DNA of 64,000 bases from Bacillus sp. FJAT-52991 (GCF_037201805.1 NZ_CP147404.1:1450001-1514000); one strand, 5' to 3'. Shown: positions 1 through 10,500, counted from the stretch's first letter. The notes: generated by a model from the letters alone, not told the origin. Numbers and translations are program-made.

Positions 1-1
1 T

Positions 2-910
2 ATCGCTAACAACCTTCCAACTTTTATTGGCGGTTCTGCTGACCTTGCCGGCTCCAATAAAACGATGATTAAGAATGCTGAGGATTTTTCCGCGACATCT
101 TATGAAGGACGTAATATTTGGTTCGGTGTTCGCGAATTTGCGATGGGAGCGGCGATGAATGGGATGGCACTTCACGGAGGTCTTCAAGTATTTGGCGGAA
201 CATTCTTTGTTTTCTCTGATTACTTACGTCCAGCTATCCGTTTAGCGGCTTTAATGGGTCTCCCTGTTACTTACGTCTTTACTCATGATAGCATTGCTGT
301 AGGAGAAGATGGACCGACGCATGAACCGATTGAACAGCTTTCGTCCTTGCGTTCTATTCCTAACTTGAATGTATTGCGTCCGGCAGATGGAAACGAAACA
401 GCTGCCGCTTGGAAATTAGCTATTACCTCTAAAGCGACACCGTCTGTATTGGTGCTTACTCGTCAAAACTTGCCAACTATTCAAGGGACAGCTCAAACAG
501 CGGAAGAAGGAGTGGCGAAAGGAGCTTATATCATTGCGGCTTCAGAGAAAGAAACACCGGATCTTCTTCTTCTTGCAACAGGTTCTGAAGTTAGCTTAGC
601 GGTTGAAGCTCAACAGGCTCTACTCCAAGATGGAATTCATGCATCAGTTGTTAGTATGCCTTCATGGCAGCTATTTGAACAGCAAACAGAAGAGTATAAG
701 CGTTCCGTTCTTCCGAAATCCGTGAAGAAGCGACTTGCCATTGAAATGGGTGCATCTTTAGGTTGGGAGCGCTATACTGGTGATGAAGGCGATGTTATTG
801 CCATTGATCAGTTTGGTGCTTCTGCTCCGGGTGAGTTAGTGATGAAAGAGTATGGATTTACTGTAGACAATGTGATTTCGAGAGCTAAATTATTATTAGA
901 AAATGAATAA
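2..910 (+). CDS. tkt: Transketolase, C-terminal part (5' end cut by window)
   Basis: Thiamine-diphosphate enzyme of the non-oxidative pentose phosphate pathway that moves two-carbon units between sugar phosphates. The frame is open from base 2, so about 300 C-terminal residues are present and the N-terminal cofactor domain is missing. Visible transketolase signatures are the [10 protein letters not shown] segment, the [14 protein letters not shown] segment of the pyrimidine-binding domain, [15 protein letters not shown], and the C-terminal stretch ending in GEL. It is followed by a strong terminator and by sirA, as in B. subtilis. The call is secure; only the start is unknown. Confidence 0.97.
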   Translation: MANNLPTFIGGSADLAGSNKTMIKNAEDFSATSYEGRNIWFGVREFAMGAAMNGMALHGGLQVFGGTFFVFSDYLRPAIRLAALMGLPVTYVFTHDSIAVGEDGPTHEPIEQLSSLRSIPNLNVLRPADGNETAAAWKLAITSKATPSVLVLTRQNLPTIQGTAQTAEEGVAKGAYIIAASEKETPDLLLLATGSEVSLAVEAQQALLQDGIHASVVSMPSWQLFEQQTEEYKRSVLPKSVKKRLAIEMGASLGWERYTGDEGDVIAIDQFGASAPGELVMKEYGFTVDNVISRAKLLLENE

Positions 911-918
911 TATTCATC

Positions 919-947
919 AGCCAGCCCCTATAAGGGGCTGGCTTTTT
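919..947 (+). terminator. Rho-independent terminator of tkt
   Basis: An 11-bp perfect stem (AGCCAGCCCCT / AGGGGCTGGCT) with a 3-nt loop is followed directly by a run of T. It lies 9 bp after the tkt stop. Confidence 0.93.
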
Positions 948-973
948 AATGATTTTTTGTATAAATTAGTCCA

Positions 974-982
974 ATCGACAAA
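974..982 (-). promoter_or_regulatory. Candidate Spo0A box upstream of sirA
   Basis: The minus strand reads TTTGTCGAT, 8 of 9 to the Spo0A box TTTGTCRAA. It lies about 90 bp upstream of the sirA start. In B. subtilis sirA is activated by phosphorylated Spo0A, so the placement is sensible, but a short motif can occur by chance. Confidence 0.5.
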
Positions 983-1070
983 ACTAGTGGTGTTTTTCTT
1001 CAAGCTTCAACAAGCTCAGTTTTATCTATTAATTATAATAAGATGAAAAGGCTTACAGGAGGGTCAATAG

Positions 1071-1517
1071 ATGAGAAGTTATCAAATATACTGGATCACT
1101 GAAGAATTTGCTCACTATTTTTATGGACGAGAACAAAACTTTTTTCAACTATTTTTTGAAAGCTCCTGTGGGGAAAGTGAACAGCAAAAAATTATTGAAA
1201 AACAAATTCAATACATTACAAACAGATTTTTTGTTTCTCAAGTGAGGGAATTGCTTAGTGAAGCTTTATCCGCACGAAGTTGGTTTAACATACAAAATGA
1301 TCATTTCTTTCGGATTGAACTCCCAGATAATAAGGGGAGAGCAGAATTGTTTGCTGATGAACAATGCTTATATTTAAAGGCTTCTGGAAGTTATGAATCT
1401 GAAGCGATTTTTTTTCATTCATTAAAAAAAATGAAGGCTTACCTGTTTGCTGTTGATTTTAAAAGGAAAAATTACGGCTGGCTTGAACCAATAAAAAAAG
1501 AAATCTTGTTTAGGTAA
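1071..1517 (+). CDS. sirA: Sporulation inhibitor of replication SirA
   Basis: A 148-residue protein matching SirA (YneE), which binds domain I of DnaA and blocks new rounds of replication when the cell commits to sporulation. Family landmarks visible here are the N-terminal YWITEEFAHYFYGRE, the EKQIQYIT motif near residue 45, and the C-terminal YGWLEPIKKE. No signal peptide or membrane segment, so it is cytosolic. The start has a good ribosome site (AGGAGGG, about 7 nt upstream). A Spo0A-box candidate lies upstream. Position between tkt and yneF is the B. subtilis arrangement, which supports the name. Confidence 0.93.
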   Translation: MRSYQIYWITEEFAHYFYGREQNFFQLFFESSCGESEQQKIIEKQIQYITNRFFVSQVRELLSEALSARSWFNIQNDHFFRIELPDNKGRAELFADEQCLYLKASGSYESEAIFFHSLKKMKAYLFAVDFKRKNYGWLEPIKKEILFR

Positions 1518-1597
1518 AGAAAATTTCTCTTTCATATTGTATAATGATTTGTGGTTTAGTAAACTTTTAGTAGACAACATGAAGGAGGAAGTATTTT

Positions 1598-1813
1598 ATG
1601 TGGTATGTGCTAGTCGGAATTCTAGCTCTAGCAGCTGGAGTTGCACTTGGGTTTTTCATTGCTCGTAAGTACATGATGGATTACTTGAAGAAAAATCCAC
1701 CAATTAATGAACAAATGCTACGCATGATGATGATGCAAATGGGACAAAAACCGTCGCAAAAGAAAATAAATCAAATGATGGCTCAAATGAACAAGCAAAT
1801 GGATGGGAAGTAA
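1598..1813 (+). CDS. yneF: UPF0154 membrane protein YneF
   Basis: A 71-residue protein with one N-terminal membrane helix (about residues 2-22) and a Met/Lys/Gln-rich cytosolic tail with the [21 protein letters not shown] motif typical of the UPF0154 family. Function is not established. A strong ribosome site (GAAGGAGGAAG) precedes the ATG. It sits right after sirA as in B. subtilis. Confidence 0.93.
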   Translation: MWYVLVGILALAAGVALGFFIARKYMMDYLKKNPPINEQMLRMMMMQMGQKPSQKKINQMMAQMNKQMDGK

Positions 1814-1913
1814 AAGTCGTTCAAAGGCTTAAGGTGAACTTGAATGGAATTTATTTTTATATCCAATATTGTTCATTAAGCCTTGCAGCGATTTTTAACT
1901 CATCTAACCAACT

Positions 1914-1963
1914 AAACCCACTTATTTCTGTTGAAGACGATCAATAGAAGGAAGTGGGTTTTT
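1914..1963 (+). terminator. Terminator after yneF
   Basis: A 10-bp stem AAACCCACTT / AAGTGGGTTT with a 28-nt loop, ending in a T run. The roughly 250 bp between yneF and the next gene holds nothing else that I recognise. Confidence 0.65.
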
Positions 1964-2059
1964 GCGTGATCAGTTTTGATAGGCGGGTACAGGTTAGCCA
2001 TGGTGATTCATTTTTTCAAAAATAAAAATAAACAGGATCTGATGGATTTCCTGTTTATA

Positions 2060-2245
2060 TTAGGTGAGCACTTTATGTTTATAAACTAATGGTTGAATAT
2101 AATAGCGATCATAATCATTTAATAAATCATCTAACTCTTGACTGTATTTAATAGCTAAAGGAGAATTTAATCCCTGTATGGTTACCACTTCGAATAATTC
2201 TAATCTTTTTCTTTCAATCGTATCTAATAATTGTTCTTTAGACAC
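2060..2245 (-). CDS. Spo0E-family aspartyl-phosphate phosphatase (YnzD-like)
   Basis: A small protein of about 61 residues that would dephosphorylate Spo0A~P and so delay sporulation. The family signature SQELD is at residues 35-39, following the helix IERKRLELFEVVTIQGLNS. A longer in-frame ATG exists upstream (2374), but that extension is Lys/Phe-rich with no homology-like content. A GTG at 2245 is preceded by AAAGGA at the right spacing and gives the usual 55-65 residue family length, so I chose it. B. subtilis has the Spo0E-like gene ynzD in the same position near ccdA. It is divergent from ccdA. Confidence 0.82.
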   Translation of the reverse strand: MSKEQLLDTIERKRLELFEVVTIQGLNSPLAIKYSQELDDLLNDYDRYYIQPLVYKHKVLT

Positions 2246-2481
2246 ATCAGTAGTTCCTTTCATGATTTTATTTAATAAACTAATGATAGTATACCCAATT
2301 TTTTTCTTTTTTTCAAAAAAATTAGCTTTGATCGATGCTTTATTTTTGTAAACAAGGCAATTCAAATTGTGCATTTAGTTTCTTGTATGTCATAAGATGT
2401 TCACAAAGTGTTCACGAATTATTTTTTCGCTTATCTTTAAAAACTTTGTTACAATAGCAAAAGAAAGGCAGGGGGGTCTTT

Positions 2482-3189
2482 ATGAGTGATGTCAATATTT
2501 TTATAGCATTTGGAGCTGGTTTTTTAAGTTTTATTTCACCTTGCTGTTTGCCGCTTTATCCGGCATTTTTATCATATATAACAGGAATGAGTGTTAATGA
2601 ATTAAAAAATGATAATGCGATGTTGCAAAGAAGGAGTATGCTTCACACTCTTTTCTTTTTACTAGGTTTCTCTATTATATTTATCGCACTAGGGTTTACG
2701 AGTTCATTTATAGGGAATATTCTTGCTCAATATAAGGACTTAATTAGACAGCTTGGGGCGATTTTTATTGTCTTTTTCGGTTTAGTCGTTACAGGCATTC
2801 TTCAGCCTAAATTTATGATGACGGATCGTCGGCTTGAGTTTAAGAGTCGTCCGAGTGGATATTTAGGTTCTATGTTGATTGGCTTGGCATTTGCCGCAGG
2901 ATGGACACCTTGTACCGGGCCGATATTGCTATCCGTCTTTGCCCTTGCTTCCTCAAATCCAGGGTCAGGGCTGGTGTATATGATCGCTTATACGCTTGGT
3001 TTTGCGATTCCTTTTTTTGTGCTTTCCTTCTTTATTGGCCGTATGAAGTGGATTCGCACGCATAGTGCGAAGATTGTGAAAATTGGCGGCTATGTCATGA
3101 TCGTTATGGGGATCGTTCTATTTTTTGACTGGATGACAAAAATTATTTCGTTATTAAGTCCAATTTTCGGAAATTTCACTGGGTTCTAA
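2482..3189 (+). CDS. ccdA: Cytochrome c biogenesis thiol-disulfide transporter CcdA
   Basis: A 235-residue polytopic membrane protein (about six helices) that passes electrons from cytosolic thioredoxin to extracytoplasmic thiol-disulfide proteins for cytochrome c maturation and spore formation. The two family Cys motifs are visible: [11 protein letters not shown] near residue 21 and [10 protein letters not shown] near residue 139. Ribosome site GGGGGG precedes the ATG closely. It heads a ccdA-yneI-ccdC cluster, the same order as in B. subtilis. Confidence 0.95.
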   Translation: MSDVNIFIAFGAGFLSFISPCCLPLYPAFLSYITGMSVNELKNDNAMLQRRSMLHTLFFLLGFSIIFIALGFTSSFIGNILAQYKDLIRQLGAIFIVFFGLVVTGILQPKFMMTDRRLEFKSRPSGYLGSMLIGLAFAAGWTPCTGPILLSVFALASSNPGSGLVYMIAYTLGFAIPFFVLSFFIGRMKWIRTHSAKIVKIGGYVMIVMGIVLFFDWMTKIISLLSPIFGNFTGF

Positions 3190-3240
3190 CAGAACATAGT
3201 TATTAAGTTAAAGACAGGTTAAAACTGGGGAGGGGCATAT

Positions 3241-3600
3241 GTGGCGAGCGTTTTGATTGTAGACGATACAAAGTTTATGAGAACAACTTTAACAGACATG
3301 TTAATAAAATTGAATCATGAGGTAGTCGGTGAAGCTGAAAACGGGGAAGAGGCAATTGAACTGTATCGAAAGTTTCGACCAGATGTTGTGACGATGGATA
3401 TCACAATGCCTGTTATGAACGGAATAGAAGCAACAAGTGAAATAAAAGCCGAATTTCCTGAAGCAAAAATTATTGTATGTTCAGCTATGGGGCAACAAAG
3501 AATGGTGATGGAGGCGATTGAGGCGGGAGCAAAGGATTTTGTGACCAAACCATTTGATGAAGCACGTGTAGGTGAAGCATTACGACGTTTGCTAGGTTAA
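3241..3600 (+). CDS. yneI: Single-domain response regulator (CheY-like) YneI
   Basis: A 119-residue stand-alone receiver domain with the acidic pair DD at residues 8-9, the phospho-acceptor Asp in [12 protein letters not shown] (residue about 52), the Thr/Ser switch in VCSAMG and the conserved Lys in VTKPFD. There is no output domain. Start is a GTG with GGGGAGGGG upstream; an ATG two bases earlier is in a different frame. Its partner kinase is not obvious from the context. It lies between ccdA and ccdC as in B. subtilis. Confidence 0.93.
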   Translation: MASVLIVDDTKFMRTTLTDMLIKLNHEVVGEAENGEEAIELYRKFRPDVVTMDITMPVMNGIEATSEIKAEFPEAKIIVCSAMGQQRMVMEAIEAGAKDFVTKPFDEARVGEALRRLLG

Positions 3601-3695
3601 AGCATTTGTGATAGTCTTGAATGACTCCGCCACATGGTTGAGTTTGTATGTTTAACTATTTATAAAAAATCATTTTAAGATAAGGATTGATGAAG

Positions 3696-4160
3696 ATGCT
3701 ATATATAGCTTCATCTGTTTTCGCTATTTTGATGGGAATTGGCGTGATTGTTGTCCGAATGAAAGCTTCGAAGAAACCAACGTCAATTAAAAAGATTATT
3801 TTACCTCCTGTTTTTATGAGCACAGGGGCAGTGATGTTTCTTATTCCTGAATTCAGGGTTAGCTCAATGGAATTGTTAGAAGCGGTGACAGTGGGTATGT
3901 TGTTTTCTATTTTATTAATTAAAACATCTAATTTTGAGATCCGAGATAAAGATATTTATTTAAAGCGTTCGAAAGCATTTCCTATTATTTTGATTAGTCT
4001 ACTAATTATTCGAATTATTGGTAAAGGGATGTTAAGTGACTCTATTGATGTTGGTGAACTTAGTGGTATGTTTTTTATTCTCGCGTTTTCAATGATTGTT
4101 CCTTGGCGGATTGCGATGTATATAAAATATCAAAAGTTAAGCCGAGAAATCGTCAATTAG
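3696..4160 (+). CDS. ccdC: CcdC membrane protein (YneJ)
   Basis: About 154 residues with four or five predicted membrane helices and the family segment VRMKASKKPTSIKKIILPP near residue 22. CcdC is linked genetically to ccdA in Bacillus but its biochemical role is not established. Starts at 3687 (TTG), 3690 and 3696 are all in frame; AAGGA at 3682-3686 is correctly spaced only for the ATG at 3696. The IS element lies just downstream and does not interrupt the gene. Confidence 0.9.
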   Translation: MLYIASSVFAILMGIGVIVVRMKASKKPTSIKKIILPPVFMSTGAVMFLIPEFRVSSMELLEAVTVGMLFSILLIKTSNFEIRDKDIYLKRSKAFPIILISLLIIRIIGKGMLSDSIDVGELSGMFFILAFSMIVPWRIAMYIKYQKLSREIVN

Positions 4161-4224
4161 AACAGAACATGTATGTTAAATAATGAATATCTCAAAAAAA
4201 GAGGCACCCTAATTCAATTAAAGT

Positions 4225-4274
4225 GTACCCTATAGAGTAGACACTAAAAAAGTCTACCTATAGGGTACTTTTTT
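4225..4274 (+). terminator. Subterminal terminator hairpin inside the IS left end
   Basis: GTACCCTATAGAGTAGAC pairs with GTCTACCTATAGGGTAC around a 9-nt loop and is followed by six T. Placed between the left end and the transposase start, it would stop transcription entering from outside, which is a known way of keeping transposition low. Confidence 0.75.
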
Positions 4275-4323
4275 GTATAATAAAAAACACAACCAGAGAA
4301 ATTGACATGGAGACGGAGAAATT

Positions 4324-4737
4324 ATGAGTAAAAAGGTTTTTACAGAAAAAGAGATCAAGTTGCTATCAATTAATCCTTACGTTAAATCTGTAAGTTCAAA
4401 AGGAATTACCTATACAGATGAATTTAAACATATTTTTATCGCAGAAAAAAAGAAAGGCAAGTTTGCCAGAGATATATTTGAACAACATGGTTTTGACATA
4501 GATGTTTTGGGGAAACACCGGATTAAGTCAGCTAGTAGAAGGTGGAATGATGCTTACAATGAGGGAGGGATAAGTGGTTTACGTGATACTAGAACTGGTA
4601 ACTCAGGGCGTCCTAGAGAAAGAGAATTATCCCTAGAGGAGAAAAATGCTCGCTTAGAAGCACAAATTAACTTGTTAAAGGCGGAAAATGAACTTTTAAA
4701 AAAGATTCGATTTGCAGAAAGGGGGATGAAGAAATAG
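4324..4737 (+). CDS. IS3-family transposase OrfA (helix-turn-helix)
   Basis: A 137-residue DNA-binding subunit with an N-terminal helix-turn-helix (residues about 35-80) and a C-terminal leucine-zipper-like helix (LEEKNARLEAQINLLKAENELLKK). Near its end the sequence A-AAA-AAG (4698-4704) lies in the OrfA reading phase, the standard slippery heptamer for programmed -1 frameshifting, and the -1 frame is open from there straight into OrfB. So an OrfAB fusion transposase is expected. Confidence 0.92.
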   Translation: MSKKVFTEKEIKLLSINPYVKSVSSKGITYTDEFKHIFIAEKKKGKFARDIFEQHGFDIDVLGKHRIKSASRRWNDAYNEGGISGLRDTRTGNSGRPRERELSLEEKNARLEAQINLLKAENELLKKIRFAERGMKK

Positions 4738-4805
4738 CACTTCCTCCTAGCCGAAAGTATATCCTTATTCGATCAGTTATCGAAAAATATCAATTAAAAA
4801 ATATA

Positions 4806-5654
4806 GTGAGCTACCTATGTAAAGCAGCTGGCGTCTCAAGAAGTGGTTATTATAATTATTTCTCAAAAGCGTCGCAAGAACAAAGGAAGCTAAAAGATGA
4901 AAAAGATGAGGTAGTAAAGGGGATTGTCTTAAAGGCCTTCCATTTTAAAAGACGGAAAAAAGGGGCACGTCAAATCAAAATGACTTTGGCGGGTCAATTT
5001 GGTGTTGTCTACAATTTAAAGCGCATACGGCGAATCATGAAGAAGTATGGGATTATATGCCCTATCAGAAAGGCAAATCCTTATAGACGAATGATGAAAG
5101 CCACACAAGAACACCGAGTTGTACCAAATCTATTGAACCGGCAATTTAAGCAAGGTGTCCCTGGAAAGGTACTCCTAACCGATATCACATATTTATATTA
5201 CGGAAAGGGTCAGAAAGCCTATTTGTCGACAATTAAAGATAGCTCAACCAATGAACTCTTGGCCTATCACGTGTCAGACCGATTAACCATGGATTTAGCT
5301 ACAGGTACCCTTCTGAAGTTAAAGAAGAATCGAAACTTTAGAAAGACAGAAGATGCCTTGATACACTCTGATCAAGGTACCCACTATACACACCCTGATT
5401 TTCAAAAGTTAGTGAAGAAACTTGGATTACGTCAATCCATGTCCAGGCGAGGTAACTGTTGGGATAATGCTCCGCAAGAATCCTTCTTTGGGCATTTTAA
5501 GGACGAGGCCTATATTAAACCATGTATAACACTAGAGGAATTAAAACGTGAAATTAAGCAATATATGATTTATTACAATAACTATAGGTATCAATGGAAT
5601 CTAAAAAAGATGACCCCTGTTCAATACAGAGATCATCTTCTAAAAACTGCCTAG
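4806..5654 (+). CDS. IS3-family transposase OrfB (DDE integrase domain)
   Basis: Catalytic half of the transposase, 282 residues from the nominal GTG but probably made mainly as an OrfAB fusion through the frameshift at 4698-4704. The DDE residues are visible: Asp in LLTDITYLYY, Asp in HSDQGTHYT, and Glu in NAPQESFFGHFK. The region preceding it (KDEVVKGIVLKAF..ARQIKMTL) is the HTH_21 segment. No internal stop or frameshift, so it looks functional. Confidence 0.93.
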   Translation: MSYLCKAAGVSRSGYYNYFSKASQEQRKLKDEKDEVVKGIVLKAFHFKRRKKGARQIKMTLAGQFGVVYNLKRIRRIMKKYGIICPIRKANPYRRMMKATQEHRVVPNLLNRQFKQGVPGKVLLTDITYLYYGKGQKAYLSTIKDSSTNELLAYHVSDRLTMDLATGTLLKLKKNRNFRKTEDALIHSDQGTHYTHPDFQKLVKKLGLRQSMSRRGNCWDNAPQESFFGHFKDEAYIKPCITLEELKREIKQYMIYYNNYRYQWNLKKMTPVQYRDHLLKTA

Positions 5655-5752
5655 GCTTTTTTAAAATGTCCTTTACAAAGGGTACACTTTAAATTTCGGG
5701 TAGCCTCTTTTTTTGAATAGTAGAGTAGTATAACAAGCAACTTAGCCATGTA

Positions 5753-6178
5753 TTAAAACAAATGTTCATACGGAGTCATATCAATGTTCATTTCGGTTAG
5801 TTTTTTTCGTAAAAATTTATGGTCGCGTTTCGGAGTGGCGACGATATATCCACGGATGACTAAGTCTTGTGTTACTTCTTTTGCGTTTTCTTTTAATGTG
5901 ATTTCACCAATTTTTCCGGCAATTTTATGGCGGGCAACATCGCGAAACAATTCGGGCACCGGACTAACAAGTTCTTCGAGCAAGTCCTTCTCTTGCTGCT
6001 TCCATAAGCGCCTCGTTTGTTCTACATAGTATTCTTCCCAATCCATATCAGAACGGCCATCTTCTTTCGGAAATCGTTTTAAAAATTTTCTAAACATAAA
6101 GAAGCCCCCAATAGCAAAGCTTCCTGTCAATATAAATACCCAGAATAAAATAAAATAAGAAAACCAGCCTTCTAGCAT
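5753..6178 (-). CDS. yneK: DUF2621 membrane-anchored protein YneK
   Basis: About 141 residues with one N-terminal membrane helix (residues about 4-28) and a charged cytosolic domain ending in TEMNIDMTPYEHLF. Homologous to YneK of B. subtilis; role unknown. A longer GTG start at 6199 is in frame, but GGGGGT sits at the right distance from the ATG at 6178. In B. subtilis it follows ccdC directly; here the IS element lies between them. Confidence 0.85.
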   Translation of the reverse strand: MLEGWFSYFILFWVFILTGSFAIGGFFMFRKFLKRFPKEDGRSDMDWEEYYVEQTRRLWKQQEKDLLEELVSPVPELFRDVARHKIAGKIGEITLKENAKEVTQDLVIRGYIVATPKRDHKFLRKKLTEMNIDMTPYEHLF

Positions 6179-6381
6179 TATGTAACCCCCAACTATCACT
6201 TACTTTCGTTACTATTATAGACAATTGATGGAGGTGAAACAATAGGTAAGCTATAGGAGCCATTTATGGCAGCAATGTTTTCATTTTTGTGAATTCCTCT
6301 ACCAGACTAGTTTTTTGGCGTTTGCATTCATATAATAATTCGTTACTATTAAATATATAGACTATGATAGAGGTGAGACAA

Positions 6382-7527
6382 GTGAAGTTTATTCATACAG
6401 CGGATTGGCATTTAGGAAAGCTCGTTCACGGGGTGTATATGACAGCTGAACAGAGAGAGGTTCTTAGGCAGTTTGTCGAAATTGTTGAACAAGAAAAACC
6501 TGATGCTGTTGTCATTGCAGGAGATTTGTATGACCGTTCGGTTCCACCTACGGAAGCAGTAGAACTGTTAAATGAGATATTATTTAAAATAAATGTGGAA
6601 TTAAAGACACCGATTGTTGCTATTGCAGGAAATCATGATAGTGCAGAGCGACTGTCTTTTGGTGCTTCGTGGTTTCAACATAGTGGCTTTTATTTAAAAG
6701 GGAAGTTGGATCAAGACTTTGCACCGGTATCTATTAAAGGAGTTAACTTTTATTGCATTCCATATGCAGAACCGGGAGTGGTTCGCGAACTGTTAGGTGA
6801 TGACTCGATTCAATCTCATCAAGAAGCGATGAAAGCGATTATTGGAAAAATTGAAGAAGAGATGAATAAGGAAGAAATCAATGTATTTGTCGGTCATGCT
6901 TTTGTTCTTGGTGGTCAAACAAGCGATTCTGAGCGAACGTTATCTGTCGGAGGCTCAGGCTGCGTTAGCATCGACTTATTTGCTCCTTTTCATTATACAG
7001 CACTTGGTCATTTGCATAGTCCGGATGCAATTCGACATGAGACCGTTCGTTATTCTGGATCGCTATTAAAATACTCTTTCTCTGAAGCGAAGCAACGGAA
7101 AAGTATTTCTATTGTAGAGATGAAAGAAGGAGGAGAAGTGACGATTGAAGAACGAACACTCATCCCGAAAAGAGATATGCGTGAAATAGAAGGGACACTT
7201 GAGGAACTGTTAGATCCAAGCCGTGTTGAGACAGAGCAAGCAGAAGACTATTTAAAAGTCACCTTGCTAGACAAGGGAGCGCTGATTGACCCGATGAGTA
7301 AATTAAGGCAAGTATACCCGAATGTGCTACATCTAGATCGAAAAATAGAGCTTATCGATCAAAAAAAGAAACAAAATTATACGTCGGTGCGTGATGAAAA
7401 GAAAAACGAACTTGATCTTTTCTCTGACTTTTACACACAAATGACGACGGACTCTTTTACAAGTGAGAAAAAAGACATCATGGAGAACATCATTCAAGGG
7501 GTAAAGCTGGAGGTTGAGCAAAAATGA
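6382..7527 (+). CDS. sbcD: SbcD, nuclease subunit of the SbcCD exonuclease
   Basis: Mre11-type calcineurin-like phosphoesterase of about 381 residues. Metal-binding motifs visible: HTADWHLG (residues 5-12), GDLYDR, GNHDS, and GHAFV plus GHLH further on. With SbcC it cuts hairpins and processes DNA ends. An in-frame ATG at 6364 exists, but GAGGTGAG at 6370-6377 fits the GTG at 6382, where the conserved KFIHTADWH begins. Its stop overlaps the sbcC start by 4 nt (ATGA), so the pair is translationally coupled. Confidence 0.96.
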   Translation: MKFIHTADWHLGKLVHGVYMTAEQREVLRQFVEIVEQEKPDAVVIAGDLYDRSVPPTEAVELLNEILFKINVELKTPIVAIAGNHDSAERLSFGASWFQHSGFYLKGKLDQDFAPVSIKGVNFYCIPYAEPGVVRELLGDDSIQSHQEAMKAIIGKIEEEMNKEEINVFVGHAFVLGGQTSDSERTLSVGGSGCVSIDLFAPFHYTALGHLHSPDAIRHETVRYSGSLLKYSFSEAKQRKSISIVEMKEGGEVTIEERTLIPKRDMREIEGTLEELLDPSRVETEQAEDYLKVTLLDKGALIDPMSKLRQVYPNVLHLDRKIELIDQKKKQNYTSVRDEKKNELDLFSDFYTQMTTDSFTSEKKDIMENIIQGVKLEVEQK

Positions 7528-10500
7528 AGCCGTTAAAACTAATGATGCAAGCGTTTGGTCCTTATGCCGGAAAGGAAATTATTGATTTCGGTCAACTCGA
7601 AAATCATACGATGTTTGTGATTTCTGGCCGAACTGGTTCGGGGAAAACAACGATTTTTGATGGGATTAGCTTTGCGATTTACGGGCGAGCTAGCAGTGAG
7701 GGAAGAACAGGTGCAGAGCTTCGCAGTCATTTTGCCAGCGATGATTTATTAACAGAAGTCATGCTTCAATTTTCATTGAAGGGCCATACATATGAGATCT
7801 ATCGTTCACCTCAGCAAGAAAAGAAGAAAGAACGCGGGGATGGTTATCGAACTGTGACGGCAAAAGCTGAGCTCTATGAGTGGATAAATGATGGAGAAAG
7901 AAAGCTCCTAGCAGCCAACGTGCGAGATGTCGATGAAAAAATTAAAGAAATTGTTCAGCTAGATGCGAATCAGTTTCGCCAAATATTAATGATTCCTCAA
8001 GGAGAATTTAGAAAATTACTAGTTTCTGATAGTAAAGATAAAGAACAAATATTGCAACGACTATTCCACACTCAATTTTACAAAAAGATAGAGGAAAAAT
8101 TAAAGGTAGAAGCGAGTTCCTTAAAACAGAAAGTGCAATCGGGTGCAGAGGAACGAACGCAGCTTTTAAAAAGCATTCAATCATCTTCTGAGGAGATGGT
8201 TCAATTACTTCAAACATCACCATTGAATGAATCCGCTGTGATTATCCAGCTTGCAAAAGATATCGAAGACTTGACCGTTCAATCTCAGCATATTCAACAA
8301 ACTCTTTTAAAGCAGAATGAGTTACGTGATGAATGGAATAAAAAGCTTGATCAGGCTGAACGACTCATCATTCAAATAGAGAGAAAAGAGCAATTAGATA
8401 AACAGCTGCAACAGCTGCAAGCAAGAAAAGAAGACATTTTAAGTAAACAAACGGAAATTGTATGGGCTGAAAAAGCAACGAAACTTGAGCAGCAAGAGAA
8501 AGAGTGTAAGGCGTTAAAAAGTGAGCTGGATGGCCTGAATCAGAGAATCAACTTAACAACAAAAGAGTTAGCCGCCAAACAAGAAGCGTATATTCAAGCA
8601 GAGCAAATATGGAAAGAAGAGAATGCGAAGGAAGAGGAAAGACAGCAAGCAGCTGATGAAGTCAGTAAATTAAATGGAATTAAAGCGGCCGTTTACTCGT
8701 TAGATGATGAGCAACAATTGCTTGAACGGCTAGAGAAAGAAAAGCAACAATTAGAAAGCTGCCGCATGGAATTATCAATAAAGCATGAAGAAGCAGAGAA
8801 GCGAATCGATCAAGTAGAAGCGGAACTTTCTTCGTTAGATCATTGGCAAAACCAGCTATATCAAGAAGAAAAGAAACTAACAAAGGTAAACGAGCGTATT
8901 CAGCTTTGTCATGATATTCAAGAGCAACAAACGGAAGTGTCCAATCTGCAAGAGCAGTATCGCAACTTGATGAAAAAGTATGATGAAAAAAGTGTACAGC
9001 TTACTCGAGCACAAACAGTATTAGAAGAGTTGGAATCAGCGTGGAATAAACATCACGCTAGTATGTTAGCCGCAACATTAGTTGCAGGGCAGCCTTGCGC
9101 AGTATGCGGCTCAACAGATCATCCCCACCCTGCTTCTGAAGTTTTGGGAGCACCTGCGAAAGAGGAGATTCAATTAGCTAAAAATGAAGTAGAAAGGCTA
9201 GAAAGTGAACAACTGATCATAGAAAAAAACAAGTTCGAAAAGCAAACACGCTATGAATTAAGTACGGAAACATTAGGGAAGCTGAAGCAAAAAGCCGAAG
9301 AGATTGGGTTAGATGATGATTTAATGAAAGATGGGCAGCGAATCGATGGACTGTTAAAGCAAAAGCAAGCAAGTGAAGCGCTCGTTCGAGAAGCTAACGA
9401 GCGGCTGCAGCTCAAAACAAAATGGATGGAAACAAAGGAAAAGCTAAAAGAAGAAAGAAGAAAGCTTCAACGAGAGATCAATGAGCTTCAACAAAAGGCG
9501 AGTAATGCACAAGAATTATTCGTAGCAAAGCGCGAGGGAATGGAGCATTTATTAAAAAGTATCCCGGCCTCTATTCGGAAGAAGCCAGCATTTGACGAGG
9601 CTCTTGATCGAGTCGAGAAAAGAAAACAGGAGCTGTTCGAACGATTCGATCAAGCATTGAAGCAAAAACAAATAAGCGAAAAAAGTGTGGCAACAGCAGC
9701 GGCAACCCTTCAAGAAGTAGAGTATATGCATAAGGGGAAACAGAAACAACTAGAAAAAGAGCGGAACGTCTTTTTAGAGTTAATGAACCAATATCAATTT
9801 AAAGATTATAAACAATATGAAAGCAGCAAGCGATCGGAAGCAGCGATTAAGCATATACAGCAAGAAATTATGGCTTATCATGAGGAGTTGCGTTCAGTTT
9901 CTGATAGAAGGCAAGAACTGATACAACTGTTAGAAGGTGTAGAGAAGCCGAATGTTGCTCATATCAAGCAGGAATTAGCATCGATCACCGAGCAAATCAC
10001 CATCGAGCAGGAGAGGTGGGCGATGACATCCGCTCTCATTCGCGATTGTCATCGGATTAAGGAACGAGTAGAGGAACTGAACGAAGATTTAAAGGAATTA
10101 GAAGAGAAATATCAATTAATTGGGCATCTGTATGATATGGCACATGGCAACAATGTTCATAAGTTAACCTTTGAACGATATGTACTTGCTTCATTTTTAG
10201 ATGATATTTTAACTGTAGCAAATGAACGGCTCGTAAAAATGACGGCAGGCCGCTATTATTTACTGAGAAAGACGGATCGAGCGAAAGGCAATGCGCAAAG
10301 CGGTCTTGAATTATTAGTGTTTGATCAATATACAGGGCAAGAACGTCATGTAAAGACATTATCTGGCGGAGAAAGTTTTAAAGCATCTTTAGCTTTAGCC
10401 CTTGGTTTAGCAGAAGTGGTTCAGCAATATGCCGGTGGTGTCTCTTTAGAAACGATGTTTATTGATGAAGGATTTGGTACACTTGACCAAGAATCGCTCG

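Larger units (their letters stand above)
4192..5716 (+). mobile_element. IS3-family insertion sequence (about 1.5 kb)
   Basis: The two ends are inverted repeats beginning TCAAAAAAAGAGGC on both sides, with a second shared block (TTAAAGTGTACCCT) about 20 bp further in. Inside are two overlapping-phase ORFs of an IS3-type DDE transposase. No clear target duplication: the three flanking bases are ATC on the left and ATA on the right, so either the exact ends are off by a few bases or the duplication has decayed. It lies between ccdC and yneK and breaks no gene. Confidence 0.9.
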
